Shown one piece after another: positions 35,452-44,779 of a stretch of 60,359 nucleotides of DNA. A program made the translations under genes and the position numbers. The stretch lies in contig JAAFHW010000005.1 in the NCBI GenBank assembly GCA_013298525.1, positions 1 to 60,359 on the forward strand, in the 5' to 3' direction. This stretch comes from Flavobacteriia bacterium. Lineage in GTDB: Bacteria; Bacteroidota; Bacteroidia; Flavobacteriales; Flavobacteriaceae. Below the pieces are notes generated by a model, which saw only the letters and a program-made list of their open reading frames with translations, had not been told where the DNA came from and ran no database searches. Position 1 is the stretch's first letter. The number at the start of each line of letters is the position of its first letter.

Positions 35452-36300
35452 ATGAAGTATTACATCGTCATTCCATCACACAACGAAGAAGCCTTAATTT
35501 CTTTGACACTTCAATCAGTGGTTGAACAAACTGTTTTACCTGCCAAAATTGTGGTGGTGAATGACAATTCTACTGACAATACAGAGGCGATTGTTAATTC
35601 ATTTGTTTCAAAATATTCTTTTATATCTTTAGTTAATAAGACCTCTGATGCCATTCATTTGCCAGGAAGTAAAGTAATTCAAGCGTTTCAAAAAGGATTA
35701 GAAACTTTGGATGAAAACTATGATTTTATTGTAAAAGCAGATGCCGATTTAATTTTTCCAAATAATTATTTTGAAATCATAATTAAACATTTCAAATCAA
35801 ATGAACGAATTGGAATGGCTGGTGGTTTTTGCTATATAGAAAAAAATGGCGAATGGGTTTTAGAAAATCTAACTGATAAAGACCATATTCGTGGAGCATT
35901 AAAAGCTTATCGAAAAGAAACTTTCAAACAAATTGGCGGATTAAAACCTGAAATGGGATGGGATACTGTCGATGAGTTACTTTGTAAATTCTACAATTGG
36001 AAAGTGGTTACCGATGAAAGTTTACATGTAAAACACCTAAAACCAACAGGTGCCAACTACAACAAAACAGCTCGTTACAAACAAGGTGAAGCCTTTTATT
36101 CCTTAGGTTACGGATTTTGGATTACTACTATAGCTTCCTTGAAACTGGCGATGATGAAGAAAAAACCACTCCTTTTTATAGACTACATAAAAGGTTTTTG
36201 GAAGGCAAAATCTTCAAAAAAACCACTTTTAGTTACTGACGAACAAGCTAAATTTATTCGTAATTACAGACTTCAGAAGATGAAAGAGAAACTATTTTAA
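35452..36300 (+). CDS. Family 2 glycosyltransferase
   Basis: The 282-residue protein has the GT-A start MKYYIVIPSHNEEALISLTL, the nucleotide-binding VVVNDNSTDNTEAIV and the metal-binding motif KADADLIFPNNY. It lacks membrane helices, so it probably works at the cytoplasmic face of the membrane. Donor and acceptor are not determinable. Its proximity to the methyltransferase-like gene suggests envelope polysaccharide or glycolipid synthesis. Confidence 0.87.
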   Translation: MKYYIVIPSHNEEALISLTLQSVVEQTVLPAKIVVVNDNSTDNTEAIVNSFVSKYSFISLVNKTSDAIHLPGSKVIQAFQKGLETLDENYDFIVKADADLIFPNNYFEIIIKHFKSNERIGMAGGFCYIEKNGEWVLENLTDKDHIRGALKAYRKETFKQIGGLKPEMGWDTVDELLCKFYNWKVVTDESLHVKHLKPTGANYNKTARYKQGEAFYSLGYGFWITTIASLKLAMMKKKPLLFIDYIKGFWKAKSSKKPLLVTDEQAKFIRNYRLQKMKEKLF

Positions 36301-36368
36301 GTTAAAATCTCACAACTCATAACTTAAAACTCATAACTTCTCACTATTTTTGACCATATTTTAAAACT

Positions 36369-37118
36369 ATGATGTTAATTCGTTATTTAACGCAAATAGG
36401 TAGGTATTTTTTAATGCTGAAAGAAGTCTTCAACAAACCCACAAAATGGTCGGTTATGAGAGGATTAATTTTCAAAGAAATTGACGATTTAGTAATAGAT
36501 TCCCTTGGGATTGTTGCTTTTATTTCCTTTTTCGTTGGAGGTGTTGTTTCTATTCAAACGGCATTAAACTTAACTAATCCTTTGATTCCAAAATATCTTA
36601 TTGGTTTTGCCACAAGACAATCGGTAATTTTAGAGTTTGCTCCTACTTTTATTTCCATCATCATGGCAGGAAAAATGGGTTCGTTTATCACATCAAGTAT
36701 AGGAACAATGCGTGTTACTGAGCAGATTGATGCTTTAGAAGTAATGGGTGTAAATTCATTAAATTATTTAGTTTTCCCTAAAATAATCGCACTTTTATTG
36801 TATCCATTTGTGATTGGAATAGCAATGTTTCTTGGCGTTCTTGGAGGTTGGATGGCTGGAGTTTACGGTGGTTTTACAGCAAGTAATGAGTTTATACAAG
36901 GAATTCAAACCGAATTTATTCCATTTCATATCACTTATGCCTTTATAAAAACAGTTGTTTTTGCTATGATTCTAGCTACAATTCCTTCTTTTCATGGTTA
37001 TTATATGAAAGGTGGAGCGTTAGAAGTTGGTAAAGCAAGTACCGTTTCATTTGTTTGGACTTCGGTAGTAATCATCTTGGTAAATTATATTTTAACTCAA
37101 TTACTTTTAACCAATTAA
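36369..37118 (+). CDS. MlaE-family ABC transporter permease
   Basis: The 249-residue protein has five or six membrane segments and the MlaE signature APTFISIIMAGKMGSFITSSIGTMRVTEQIDALEVMGVN. MlaE permeases pair with MlaF ATPases and an MCE-domain protein to move phospholipids between the membranes. It is followed by its ATPase gene with 3 nt between. No MCE (MlaD) gene is in the window, so the substrate-binding partner must lie elsewhere. Confidence 0.9.
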   Translation: MMLIRYLTQIGRYFLMLKEVFNKPTKWSVMRGLIFKEIDDLVIDSLGIVAFISFFVGGVVSIQTALNLTNPLIPKYLIGFATRQSVILEFAPTFISIIMAGKMGSFITSSIGTMRVTEQIDALEVMGVNSLNYLVFPKIIALLLYPFVIGIAMFLGVLGGWMAGVYGGFTASNEFIQGIQTEFIPFHITYAFIKTVVFAMILATIPSFHGYYMKGGALEVGKASTVSFVWTSVVIILVNYILTQLLLTN

Positions 37119-37121
37119 CCG

Positions 37122-37886
37122 ATGATAGAAGTAAAAAACGTAGAAAAATCTTTTGGAGAATCTAAAGTTTTGAAAGGAATTTCGGCAACTTTTGATGCTG
37201 GTAAAACTAATTTAATTATTGGTCAAAGTGGTTCTGGTAAAACTGTATTATTAAAATCATTATTAGGAATTTTTACTCCTGATGTTGGTACGATTTCATT
37301 TGATGGTAGAATTTATTCTGAACTATCTGCGGATGAAAAACGTGCCTTGAGAACAGAAATTGGAATGGTTTTTCAAGGTAGTGCTTTGTTTGACAGCATG
37401 ACAGTTGAAGAGAACATTGGTTTCCCATTAAAAATGTTTACTACTAAATCTCCTGAAGAAATAAGAGAACGAGTAAACACTGTAATTGATAGGGTTAATT
37501 TAGTTAATGCCAACCATAAAAAACCTTCTGAAATCTCAGGTGGAATGCAAAAACGTGTTGCTATTGCAAGAGCTATTGTAAACAATCCAAGATATCTTTT
37601 TTGTGACGAACCCAATTCAGGATTAGATCCAAAAACAGCTATTGTAATTGACAACTTGATTCATGAAATTACTGTTGAGTACAACATAACAACAGTTGTA
37701 AATACTCACGATATGAACTCCGTTATGGAGATTGGAGACAAAATCATTTTTCTAAAAAATGGAATTCTTGCATGGGAAGGTTCCAAAAAAGACATCTTCA
37801 AAACTGATAATGAAGCTATAGTTGATTTTGTTTATTCTTCGAACTTGTTTAAAAAAATTAGAAAAGCACAGAATAAAGAAGAATAA
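37122..37886 (+). CDS. MlaF-like ABC transporter ATP-binding protein
   Basis: The 254-residue ATPase has Walker A GQSGSGKT (about residues 35-42), the ABC signature EISGGMQKRVAIARA, Walker B YLFCDEPNSGLDP and the H-loop VVNTHDM. It drives the MlaE-type permease encoded 3 nt upstream in presumed lipid transport for outer-membrane asymmetry. It converges with the T9SS surface-protein gene, with one base between the two stops. Confidence 0.92.
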   Translation: MIEVKNVEKSFGESKVLKGISATFDAGKTNLIIGQSGSGKTVLLKSLLGIFTPDVGTISFDGRIYSELSADEKRALRTEIGMVFQGSALFDSMTVEENIGFPLKMFTTKSPEEIRERVNTVIDRVNLVNANHKKPSEISGGMQKRVAIARAIVNNPRYLFCDEPNSGLDPKTAIVIDNLIHEITVEYNITTVVNTHDMNSVMEIGDKIIFLKNGILAWEGSKKDIFKTDNEAIVDFVYSSNLFKKIRKAQNKEE

Positions 37887-37887
37887 T

Positions 37888-40800
37888 TTAGTATTCTCTT
37901 ACCAAATAAACCCAACCTGTTTTTGGTTCGCTATTTTCAAAATTAATCAAATAATAATAAGTTCCGTCTGGTAATAATTTGTCACTATTCTTTTGTTGTC
38001 CATGCCATTGGTCAATATAATTTTCTTGTTCATAAACAACCATTCCATAGCGATTAAAAATCTTTATCTCACGAATTCCTGTAAATCCAGATAAATCAAA
38101 AGAGTCATTAAGACCATCACCATTTGGAGATATCCCATTTGGTATGGTACACATGGTACTTAAAACTTCCACTGATTGAAACGTGCTACATCCATCGATA
38201 TTTGTAACAACAACAGAATAAGTTCCTTTTGGTTTATTTGAAATTTGAATTGGATTTATTGTACTAGTAAAACCATCTGGACCTGACCACAAGAAAGTAG
38301 CAGAGTTTGAAAATGTTCCATTAGCAGATACTGCAGTAATTGTGAAATTATTATTAATACAATTAGCTTCAATAGTAAATTGAGGAATAGGTTTTACCAA
38401 AATTGTTTTAGTAGTAGATGAGGTACAACCATTTAAATTAGCTGTAACCGTATAATTTCCAGATAAAATTGTGGTACTATCGTTAAAAACCAAATTCTGA
38501 GTAGTAGCCGTAAAACCATTAGGTCCAGTCCATTGATAAGTTGCATTTGGAATAGTTTCTGTAAAAAACTGAATGTCATCACCACTACAATAATTAGAAT
38601 CAACATCAACAATTGGATCCATCGGAATAGGATTAAAAGTAATTGACACAAAAGATTCATCAGTAGCATTACAAAATCCTAAAACCGTATATTTAAAATT
38701 GTAGACTCCATAAGGTATTCCAAGTGGTAACCAGTTATTTCCAGACAACATCCCACTATTTGTAATTTCTTGCCAAACGCCTCCTGTGTCGTAAGTTCCG
38801 TTCAATAATGTAAATAAATTAACTGAATTTGATGTTCCGCAAAGCACCAAATTTCCATCCAAACCAGCGTTGGGAATTGTACTCAAAGGAATTGTATAGG
38901 ACAAAATTCTATCAACACAAGAACCTGGAATTGTTGAATAAATTCTAACATAATAAGTTCCTGCATCTGTAACTCCATTAAATGGATTGAAAGTTAAAAC
39001 ATTTGTAGTACTTAAAATAGTAGTCGTATTTGTTCCTTTCCACCATTGATAATTTAAAAAAGAAAATGCCTGAACTGACAACTCACCTGATTGACCTTGA
39101 CATAAATTCCTAGCTGTTATTGAAGGTTCTGGCAAAGTTGTTATATCAAATAGTCGATTAACAATATTACCACAAGTATCTTGCACTTGAAAATTATAAA
39201 TTCCAGGTTGTAATCCAGAAAAAATATTTGAAGTACCATTATTAACTAAAAAAGGCAAACCGTCTTTTGAAGTTATTCTATAGGTTAATGGCGGAATTCC
39301 ATTGGCAACAATTATAATTTGTGTCCCTTGATTGACGCAAGGTAGCGCGTAAGCTGTTGTTATTTGCAACCCACCATTATATTCAAAACTTCTTATGTTT
39401 TCTATACATTTTAACAAACTTGGACTTCCATTCGAAAAATATTCATAAGTTTTCAAAATTCTAAATTGCCCAGTAGCAGCTATGTTTAAATTTGTGGTAT
39501 TGTTTATTAAGTTAATTGAATTACTTGAAGTTGGCATTGAGTTAGTTGGATATACTACTCCAGTTGTTGGATGCACCCATTGTGCTGTTACAGAATTGTA
39601 TTTTTGTAACCAAAACTGAGATAAATAAGCACTGTTATCATTATAATTTAATACCAAATCAAACGAGCCACAATTTGAAACAACCTGGATATCCTCAGTA
39701 GTTGTATGGTATCCGGTTAATAACCTAGTTTCTGTTCTTTCTACATTACAAATGTCTTTAGAATAGAAAGTATAGGTTCCTTCTGGAAAAGAATTCATAT
39801 AAAATATGCCATTGGCGGCAATATTAAAACTGACATTATAAGGTAACGGAAATGAAAAAGTCGAAGGTGCTGCAATAATAGTTACTACTTGAAGTGGTCC
39901 GTTTGGACTTATTAATCCTATAGAATCAAAGCCTACTCCACAACCTTTTCTATCCAATAACACTAATGGATCATTAGAAACCACATTAGAAATAGTAGCT
40001 GTTAAAGTGTATACCTGATTACAATTATCTGTTATCGCTAAAGTATAATTTCCTGCTGGTAAATTAGTTATCTGAACATACATACTATTTGGATTGGCTA
40101 ATGGAACCAAATAAGGTAATGTTTGGTTCAAAGCCGTTGGCGCACTGGTAATTCTAATTGAAGATATTGTCCCACCAGCACTTGTAACCGTAATTATCCC
40201 ATCATTAGAAGTGCAGCCTGGAAAAATATTTCCAGCAGCCGTCATTGAAACCACTCTTGGTAAAATTATTATTTCGTATTGAAAACTATTGCCACAAACG
40301 TCAGTCCCTGTAAAGTTATAGGTTCCAGAAGGTAACTGCATTGTAAAAACACCTGAATTTATATTAAAAGAAACATTGTAAGGAAAAGTTTGATTTATTG
40401 TTGAAGGTCCGCTCGTCATTATTACAGACGTAACTAACGGACCACCATTTGGTATTTTAACAATAGCGTCACCTGCACATGAATTAGGGACTGGCAAAAC
40501 TTCAAATCCAGGCAAAACAGCTACTATTGAAACCTGAGTTTGTACTGATCTTCCGCAAGCATCAACAATCTGAATAGTGTAGTTGCCAACAGGCAAATCA
40601 TTTATACTGTTTGAACTATAAACTAAAACACTTGAATTAAATGGCCCAGGATGGTTACTATTAAAAAGTGTAGGATTAAAACCAGCAGGAGCTGAAATAA
40701 AACTTGTTGTATAAGGCGGTAAAAAATCACAAAGTGAAACCTCTATTCCAGTAATGCAATTGGCATATAATTGCTGAGAATTAGCACTAAGTTGCCCAAA

Positions 40801-41688
40801 AATTGGAATAGCATTGTTAGTATAAATGTTACCACAAGCATCTGTTACTTGTATATTAAAAGTATAATTTTGAGCATGAAAAAAAGGAACAATTAAAGAC
40901 ACTAATTGACTACTAGAACTTCCAGAACTCAAAGTTTGACTTTGAATAATTGGAGCACCACCAGAAGGAGGAAATGTTGTAGTTTGAATAGTAAGTGGAT
41001 ATCTTATTGAAGTATTTACATCAGCTGTAACTAAAAAGGTACCTGATATTGTATTGCAAGTATTTAATGCACAGGTTTTGATAAAGTCACCTAAAGTGAG
41101 ATTAGGCGGATTAGTAAAACTTAAGGTATAGGTCTGAACAACACCTTCACCACAAGCGTCGTTAACTCTAATGTTATAGGTTCCAGGTCCTAATCCAGCA
41201 AACAAATTCGAAGTTTGAGGTGGTCTTATAACAGGTCCAGAAGTTATTTCATAAGTTACTGGATTTCCAGTCAAAACAGTCGCTACTATTGTTCCAATTG
41301 CACAACTTGTTTGCAAACTTGTAACTTGATAAGTAAGTAAAACTCTGGTATCATTTATTTGAATGCTTTGTTGGGCAGTGTTAGATAAATTACCCATCGT
41401 TTGAGTTGCAATAACTGTATAATTACCTGATTGCAATCCTGTAAAGGTTGTATTGGAAGTTGTCGCAATTGGAGTAGTTACATTTGGCAACAAATAAATT
41501 GAATAAACAATTGTTGCTCCAGGTGTAGTATTTTGAACATTAAAACTCAAGGAACCATTTCCTGTGCAAGTCTCATCGGCCTTTGTAACAACCAAACTAA
41601 AACTTGACAATTGTGCAAATGAAAATTGGAAAAAAAATACAAGAAAGAAAATTAGATGTAATTGATTTATAGTTCTTGTGCCTTTCAT
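37888..41688 (-). CDS. Large T9SS-secreted surface protein with type-B sorting domain
   Basis: The 1266-residue protein has a signal peptide ending in QFSFAQ and at least a dozen immunoglobulin-like or SprB-like repeats, seen as recurring GNYTI/GTYNF and DACG/DVCG/DTCG words through about residues 60-1150. Two PKD-like parts (YQWTGPNGFT, FLWSGPDGFT) follow. The C-terminus carries ISPNGDGLNDSFDLSG and IKIFNRYGMVVYE to VYLVREY, the gliding-motility type-B C-terminal domain of the type IX secretion system. It is a likely adhesin; its ligand is unknown. Confidence 0.9.
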   Translation of the reverse strand: MKGTRTINQLHLIFFLVFFFQFSFAQLSSFSLVVTKADETCTGNGSLSFNVQNTTPGATIVYSIYLLPNVTTPIATTSNTTFTGLQSGNYTVIATQTMGNLSNTAQQSIQINDTRVLLTYQVTSLQTSCAIGTIVATVLTGNPVTYEITSGPVIRPPQTSNLFAGLGPGTYNIRVNDACGEGVVQTYTLSFTNPPNLTLGDFIKTCALNTCNTISGTFLVTADVNTSIRYPLTIQTTTFPPSGGAPIIQSQTLSSGSSSSQLVSLIVPFFHAQNYTFNIQVTDACGNIYTNNAIPIFGQLSANSQQLYANCITGIEVSLCDFLPPYTTSFISAPAGFNPTLFNSNHPGPFNSSVLVYSSNSINDLPVGNYTIQIVDACGRSVQTQVSIVAVLPGFEVLPVPNSCAGDAIVKIPNGGPLVTSVIMTSGPSTINQTFPYNVSFNINSGVFTMQLPSGTYNFTGTDVCGNSFQYEIIILPRVVSMTAAGNIFPGCTSNDGIITVTSAGGTISSIRITSAPTALNQTLPYLVPLANPNSMYVQITNLPAGNYTLAITDNCNQVYTLTATISNVVSNDPLVLLDRKGCGVGFDSIGLISPNGPLQVVTIIAAPSTFSFPLPYNVSFNIAANGIFYMNSFPEGTYTFYSKDICNVERTETRLLTGYHTTTEDIQVVSNCGSFDLVLNYNDNSAYLSQFWLQKYNSVTAQWVHPTTGVVYPTNSMPTSSNSINLINNTTNLNIAATGQFRILKTYEYFSNGSPSLLKCIENIRSFEYNGGLQITTAYALPCVNQGTQIIIVANGIPPLTYRITSKDGLPFLVNNGTSNIFSGLQPGIYNFQVQDTCGNIVNRLFDITTLPEPSITARNLCQGQSGELSVQAFSFLNYQWWKGTNTTTILSTTNVLTFNPFNGVTDAGTYYVRIYSTIPGSCVDRILSYTIPLSTIPNAGLDGNLVLCGTSNSVNLFTLLNGTYDTGGVWQEITNSGMLSGNNWLPLGIPYGVYNFKYTVLGFCNATDESFVSITFNPIPMDPIVDVDSNYCSGDDIQFFTETIPNATYQWTGPNGFTATTQNLVFNDSTTILSGNYTVTANLNGCTSSTTKTILVKPIPQFTIEANCINNNFTITAVSANGTFSNSATFLWSGPDGFTSTINPIQISNKPKGTYSVVVTNIDGCSTFQSVEVLSTMCTIPNGISPNGDGLNDSFDLSGFTGIREIKIFNRYGMVVYEQENYIDQWHGQQKNSDKLLPDGTYYYLINFENSEPKTGWVYLVREY

Positions 41689-41753
41689 AAATTGTATTTT
41701 TACATTAGATGTATAAATTTACAAAAGGTTGCGCTATTTTTTATAAAAATTAC

Positions 41754-42815
41754 TTACAAATTATTCGCTAAACCTGTTATTCGTTTAATATCCTGCTCTT
41801 TAGACTTTGGATAAATCATTAAAACACCTTCTTTATCAACGATGATATAATCGTGTAAACCATCTACAACTATAATCTTATTAGCATCGGAACGAATTAT
41901 ATTGTTTGAAGCATTTTCTAAAATAACTTTGGCATTAATAACTCCATTATTATTTTCATCCTTATAAATTTTTTCATGCAATTGTCCCCAAGTTCCTAGG
42001 TCATTCCAATCGAAAGTTGCTGGTAAAACATAAACATTTTTAGCGTTTTCCATTACAGCATAATCAATTGAAACATTTTCTGCAGAAGCATAATTTTGAT
42101 TGATAAAGTCTTTTTCAGATGATGTATTATAACTCTCCAAACCTTTCAAAAACAAAGCACTCATTTGTGGTTGAAATTTTTCAAAAGCTGAAGTTATTGA
42201 TTTCGCACTCCAAATGAAAATTCCACCATTCCAAAGGAAATTTCCTGCTTCAAGAAACGATTTTGCGGTTTCATAATCGGGTTTTTCTCTAAATTGATTT
42301 ACTTTTTTAATAGGATTTGCATCAGATTTATCAAATTCAATATAACCAAAACCTGTATTTGGGAAAGTAGGCTGAATTCCTAAAGTCATTAGAGCATCTT
42401 CTTTTTCACAAAAATCAAAACATTGTTTCAAGTTATTTGCAAACTCATCTTCATCTTCAATCCAATGATCGCTTGGTGCTACAACCATAACCGCGTCAGG
42501 ATTCAACTTTTGGATTTTTAATGATGCATATAAAATACATGGAGCCGTATTTCGCATTGCTGGTTCTAACAAAACTTGCTCTTGCTTAACCATTGGCAAT
42601 TGTTCTAAAACCAAATCATTGTACAATTCATTAGTCAATATAAAAATATTTTCTGCAGGAATTAATTTTGACAAACGACTGAAAGTTTTCTGAATTAAAG
42701 TATGTCCAGAACCCAACATATCATGAAATTGTTTAGGAAATTCTGTTGTAGAAACCGGCCAAAATCGTGAACCAACGCCACCAGCCATTAATATTGCGTA
42801 ATAATTTTTGTTCAT
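41754..42815 (-). CDS. manC: Mannose-1-phosphate guanylyltransferase
   Basis: The enzyme makes GDP-mannose from GTP and mannose 1-phosphate, supplying mannose and fucose for surface polysaccharides. The 353-residue protein has AGGVGSRFWPVSTTEFPKQF as its nucleotide-binding and catalytic segment at the N-terminus and AMRNTAPCI and VAPSDHW further on; FIWSAK and FDWNDLGTWGQL are also typical. It lacks the C-terminal mannose-6-phosphate isomerase domain of the two-domain type. A TACATTTG box lies 17 nt upstream. Confidence 0.9.
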   Translation of the reverse strand: MNKNYYAILMAGGVGSRFWPVSTTEFPKQFHDMLGSGHTLIQKTFSRLSKLIPAENIFILTNELYNDLVLEQLPMVKQEQVLLEPAMRNTAPCILYASLKIQKLNPDAVMVVAPSDHWIEDEDEFANNLKQCFDFCEKEDALMTLGIQPTFPNTGFGYIEFDKSDANPIKKVNQFREKPDYETAKSFLEAGNFLWNGGIFIWSAKSITSAFEKFQPQMSALFLKGLESYNTSSEKDFINQNYASAENVSIDYAVMENAKNVYVLPATFDWNDLGTWGQLHEKIYKDENNNGVINAKVILENASNNIIRSDANKIIVVDGLHDYIIVDKEGVLMIYPKSKEQDIKRITGLANNL

Positions 42816-42832
42816 TTTGTTATTTTTTTTTG

Positions 42833-42840
42833 CAAATGTA
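42833..42840 (-). promoter_or_regulatory. -7 box of the mannose-1-phosphate guanylyltransferase gene
   Basis: The minus strand reads TACATTTG, an exact match, 17 nt upstream of the ATG. No upstream partner at 19-20 nt is seen in the A- and T-rich sequence. Confidence 0.5.
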
Positions 42841-42994
42841 TTTGTAAAAATTTTTTTTTTAAGATTACATTCTTTTATATGTTGATTGTCTTCGATGAAT
42901 TGTTAAAATGTAAAGATAAAGAGTTATTTCTTCTTGATAGTTGACATTTTAAAAAAATAATATTATGCATAACTTTTTGGTTCTTGTTGATTAA

Positions 42995-43453
42995 TTAAGT
43001 CCGTCTCGAAGCACGAAATAACTTCATTCTTTTAATTAAAGATACAACCATATTTATAATAAAAAGGAGTTGTAAAGTGATTAATACAAAAATTGAAATA
43101 ATGATGTATTTATTATAGTCTGGTCTATCAAATAAAAATTCATTTGATTGATATTCAAATAAATTATTATAATTAAAATATATAATGAGTGCGAATAAAA
43201 ATAATGTTCCAAATATGTGAACTTTTGAAAGAAAAGAAGGTAAAATAATTTTAAATTTTTCTAAAATAAAATATAACAAACCTAATATCAAGACAAAAAA
43301 AGAAATCATTATATAGAAATCAACTTCTCTAATGACATAATAAGTATCATAAATATTAATGTCAAAAGTCATTTTGTAATAGACTAAAAAACTAATCGCA
43401 AAAAAAATCGCAGAAGTTAGAAACAACAAATAATAAGCTTTAAATTTCTTCAT
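42995..43453 (-). CDS. Four-helix membrane protein with a cytochrome-oxidase-like DTYYV motif
   Basis: The 152-residue protein has four membrane segments. Residues about 30-40 read FDINIYDTYYVI, much like the HDTYYVVAHFHYV segment of haem-copper oxidase subunit I, but the ligand histidines are replaced (REVDFY). It therefore cannot bind haem or copper there. The function is unknown. Its start lies 1 nt from the SprT-like gene's stop, so the two are probably co-transcribed. Confidence 0.65.
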   Translation of the reverse strand: MKKFKAYYLLFLTSAIFFAISFLVYYKMTFDINIYDTYYVIREVDFYIMISFFVLILGLLYFILEKFKIILPSFLSKVHIFGTLFLFALIIYFNYNNLFEYQSNEFLFDRPDYNKYIIISIFVLITLQLLFIINMVVSLIKRMKLFRASRRT

Positions 43454-43454
43454 C

Positions 43455-44057
43455 TTATCCAGGAATTATTTCAACCTCAGCGTTGGCGTTAAACAAAAAA
43501 GTTCTTCCTGTTTTTACTTCAATACATTCATATCGTTTTACTCGAAGTCCTTTTTTCTGAAAAATTCTACCGTTTTTTATTCTAAACAAGCTACCACTTG
43601 GTACTTCATGTATATAATGAATATCGGGTTTTCTTTCGTCAAATTGTTTTAAAGCAAAAGCTAATTTGGCATCAGTATCACTACTAGCAGTTGGATTTCT
43701 AAAATGATTCGCCACCAAAGGCAAAACAGAATGTGGAAAAATTTCAGGTCTTATAAAAGGAACCATCAATCTTTGAAACGTCATCTTCCACTCTACTCCA
43801 TGTGGCAAAATTTTTCTTCCAAATTGTTCAAAAGCTACTAAATGTGATATTTCGTGAACCAATGTTATCAAAAATCGGTATTTATTCAAATTAGCATTTA
43901 CCGTAATTTCATGTTTACCTGAAAGTCCTTTTCGATAATCACCATGGCGCGTTTGTCGCTCATTAACGATTTTTAAATGCACCGAATTAGCTTTGATTAA
44001 TTCAAAACACAATTCGACAGCATGCTCAGGAAGGTATTTTGATAGGACTTCACTCAT
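43455..44057 (-). CDS. SprT-like zinc metallopeptidase-fold protein
   Basis: The 200-residue protein has the HEISHLVAFEQFG zincin motif, as in SprT and Spartan-type proteins, preceded by HEITVNANLNKYRFLITLV. Eukaryotic Spartan cleaves DNA-protein crosslinks; the bacterial role is unproven. A C-terminal basic stretch (KKGLRVKRYECIEVKTGRTF) resembles the SprT zinc-ribbon region but without the cysteines. I chose the ATG at 44057 (MSEVLSKYLPEHAVEL); the longer frame would run across the divergent promoters. Confidence 0.8.
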   Translation of the reverse strand: MSEVLSKYLPEHAVELCFELIKANSVHLKIVNERQTRHGDYRKGLSGKHEITVNANLNKYRFLITLVHEISHLVAFEQFGRKILPHGVEWKMTFQRLMVPFIRPEIFPHSVLPLVANHFRNPTASSDTDAKLAFALKQFDERKPDIHYIHEVPSGSLFRIKNGRIFQKKGLRVKRYECIEVKTGRTFLFNANAEVEIIPG

Positions 44058-44062
44058 TGTTA

Positions 44063-44080
44063 CAAATTTATTTATTTTTG
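44063..44080. promoter_or_regulatory. Back-to-back divergent -7 boxes
   Basis: TAAATTTG on the minus strand (44063-44070) points to the SprT-like gene, whose ATG begins 5 nt away. TATTTTTG on the plus strand (44073-44080) points to the methyltransferase gene. Only 2 bp separate the two boxes, so polymerases cannot occupy both at once. No -33 partner is clear for either. Confidence 0.55.
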
Positions 44081-44104
44081 TTAGAAATGCCATACATTTA
44101 TGAA

Positions 44105-44779
44105 ATGATTGATGCAATTAAAAAATATTATGACAATTTAGCTCCAACATACGATAGCAATCGATTTGAAAATTCGTATGGAAAATATATTGACCAACAA
44201 GAACGTGTTTTTTTAAAGGCAATTCTGGAGAAAAACTCATTCAAAAATACATTAGATTTAGGTTGTGGAACTGGAAGATTCTTAGAATTTGCAAATCATG
44301 GAGTAGATATCAGTCCGAAAATGATTGAAATTGCACAATCTAAATTTCCAAACGTAGAAATTAAAGAAGGTTCTGTTTCTAATATTCCTTATCCCGAAAA
44401 TTATTTTGATTTGATTTATTCTCTTCATGTAATTATGCATTTAGATATTAAAATAACGGAAGAATTTTTAGCTGAATCGCACAAAAAATTAACTTTGGAC
44501 GGCAAACTAATTTTTGATTTTCCATCTGAAAAAAGACGAAAATTGATTAACTATAAATCAACAAATTGGCATGCAGCTAATGATTTTTCTATAGCAGAAA
44601 TTCAAAAAATGACGGAAAACAATTGGAAATTTAAAAACTACAAAGGAATTCTTTTCTTTCCAATTCATAGATTTCCAACTTGGATAAGACCTTTTTTTGG
44701 CAAGATTGACAATTTCCTTTGCAACTCATTTTTAAAAGAGTATGCTTCTTATATAATCGTTGAATTAGAAAAAAAATGA
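44105..44779 (+). CDS. Class I SAM-dependent methyltransferase
   Basis: The 224-residue protein has a standard SAM loop LDLGCGTGRFLEFA, the acidic VDISPKMIEIAQSKFP, and LIYSLHVIMHL after motif II, all in Methyltransf_11 order. The substrate is unknown. I prefer the ATG at 44105 (MIDAIKKYYDNLAPTYDSNRF), though one at 44087 is possible. Its stop overlaps the start of the VanW-family gene (ATGA), implying coupled translation and a shared pathway. Confidence 0.8.
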   Translation: MIDAIKKYYDNLAPTYDSNRFENSYGKYIDQQERVFLKAILEKNSFKNTLDLGCGTGRFLEFANHGVDISPKMIEIAQSKFPNVEIKEGSVSNIPYPENYFDLIYSLHVIMHLDIKITEEFLAESHKKLTLDGKLIFDFPSEKRRKLINYKSTNWHAANDFSIAEIQKMTENNWKFKNYKGILFFPIHRFPTWIRPFFGKIDNFLCNSFLKEYASYIIVELEKK

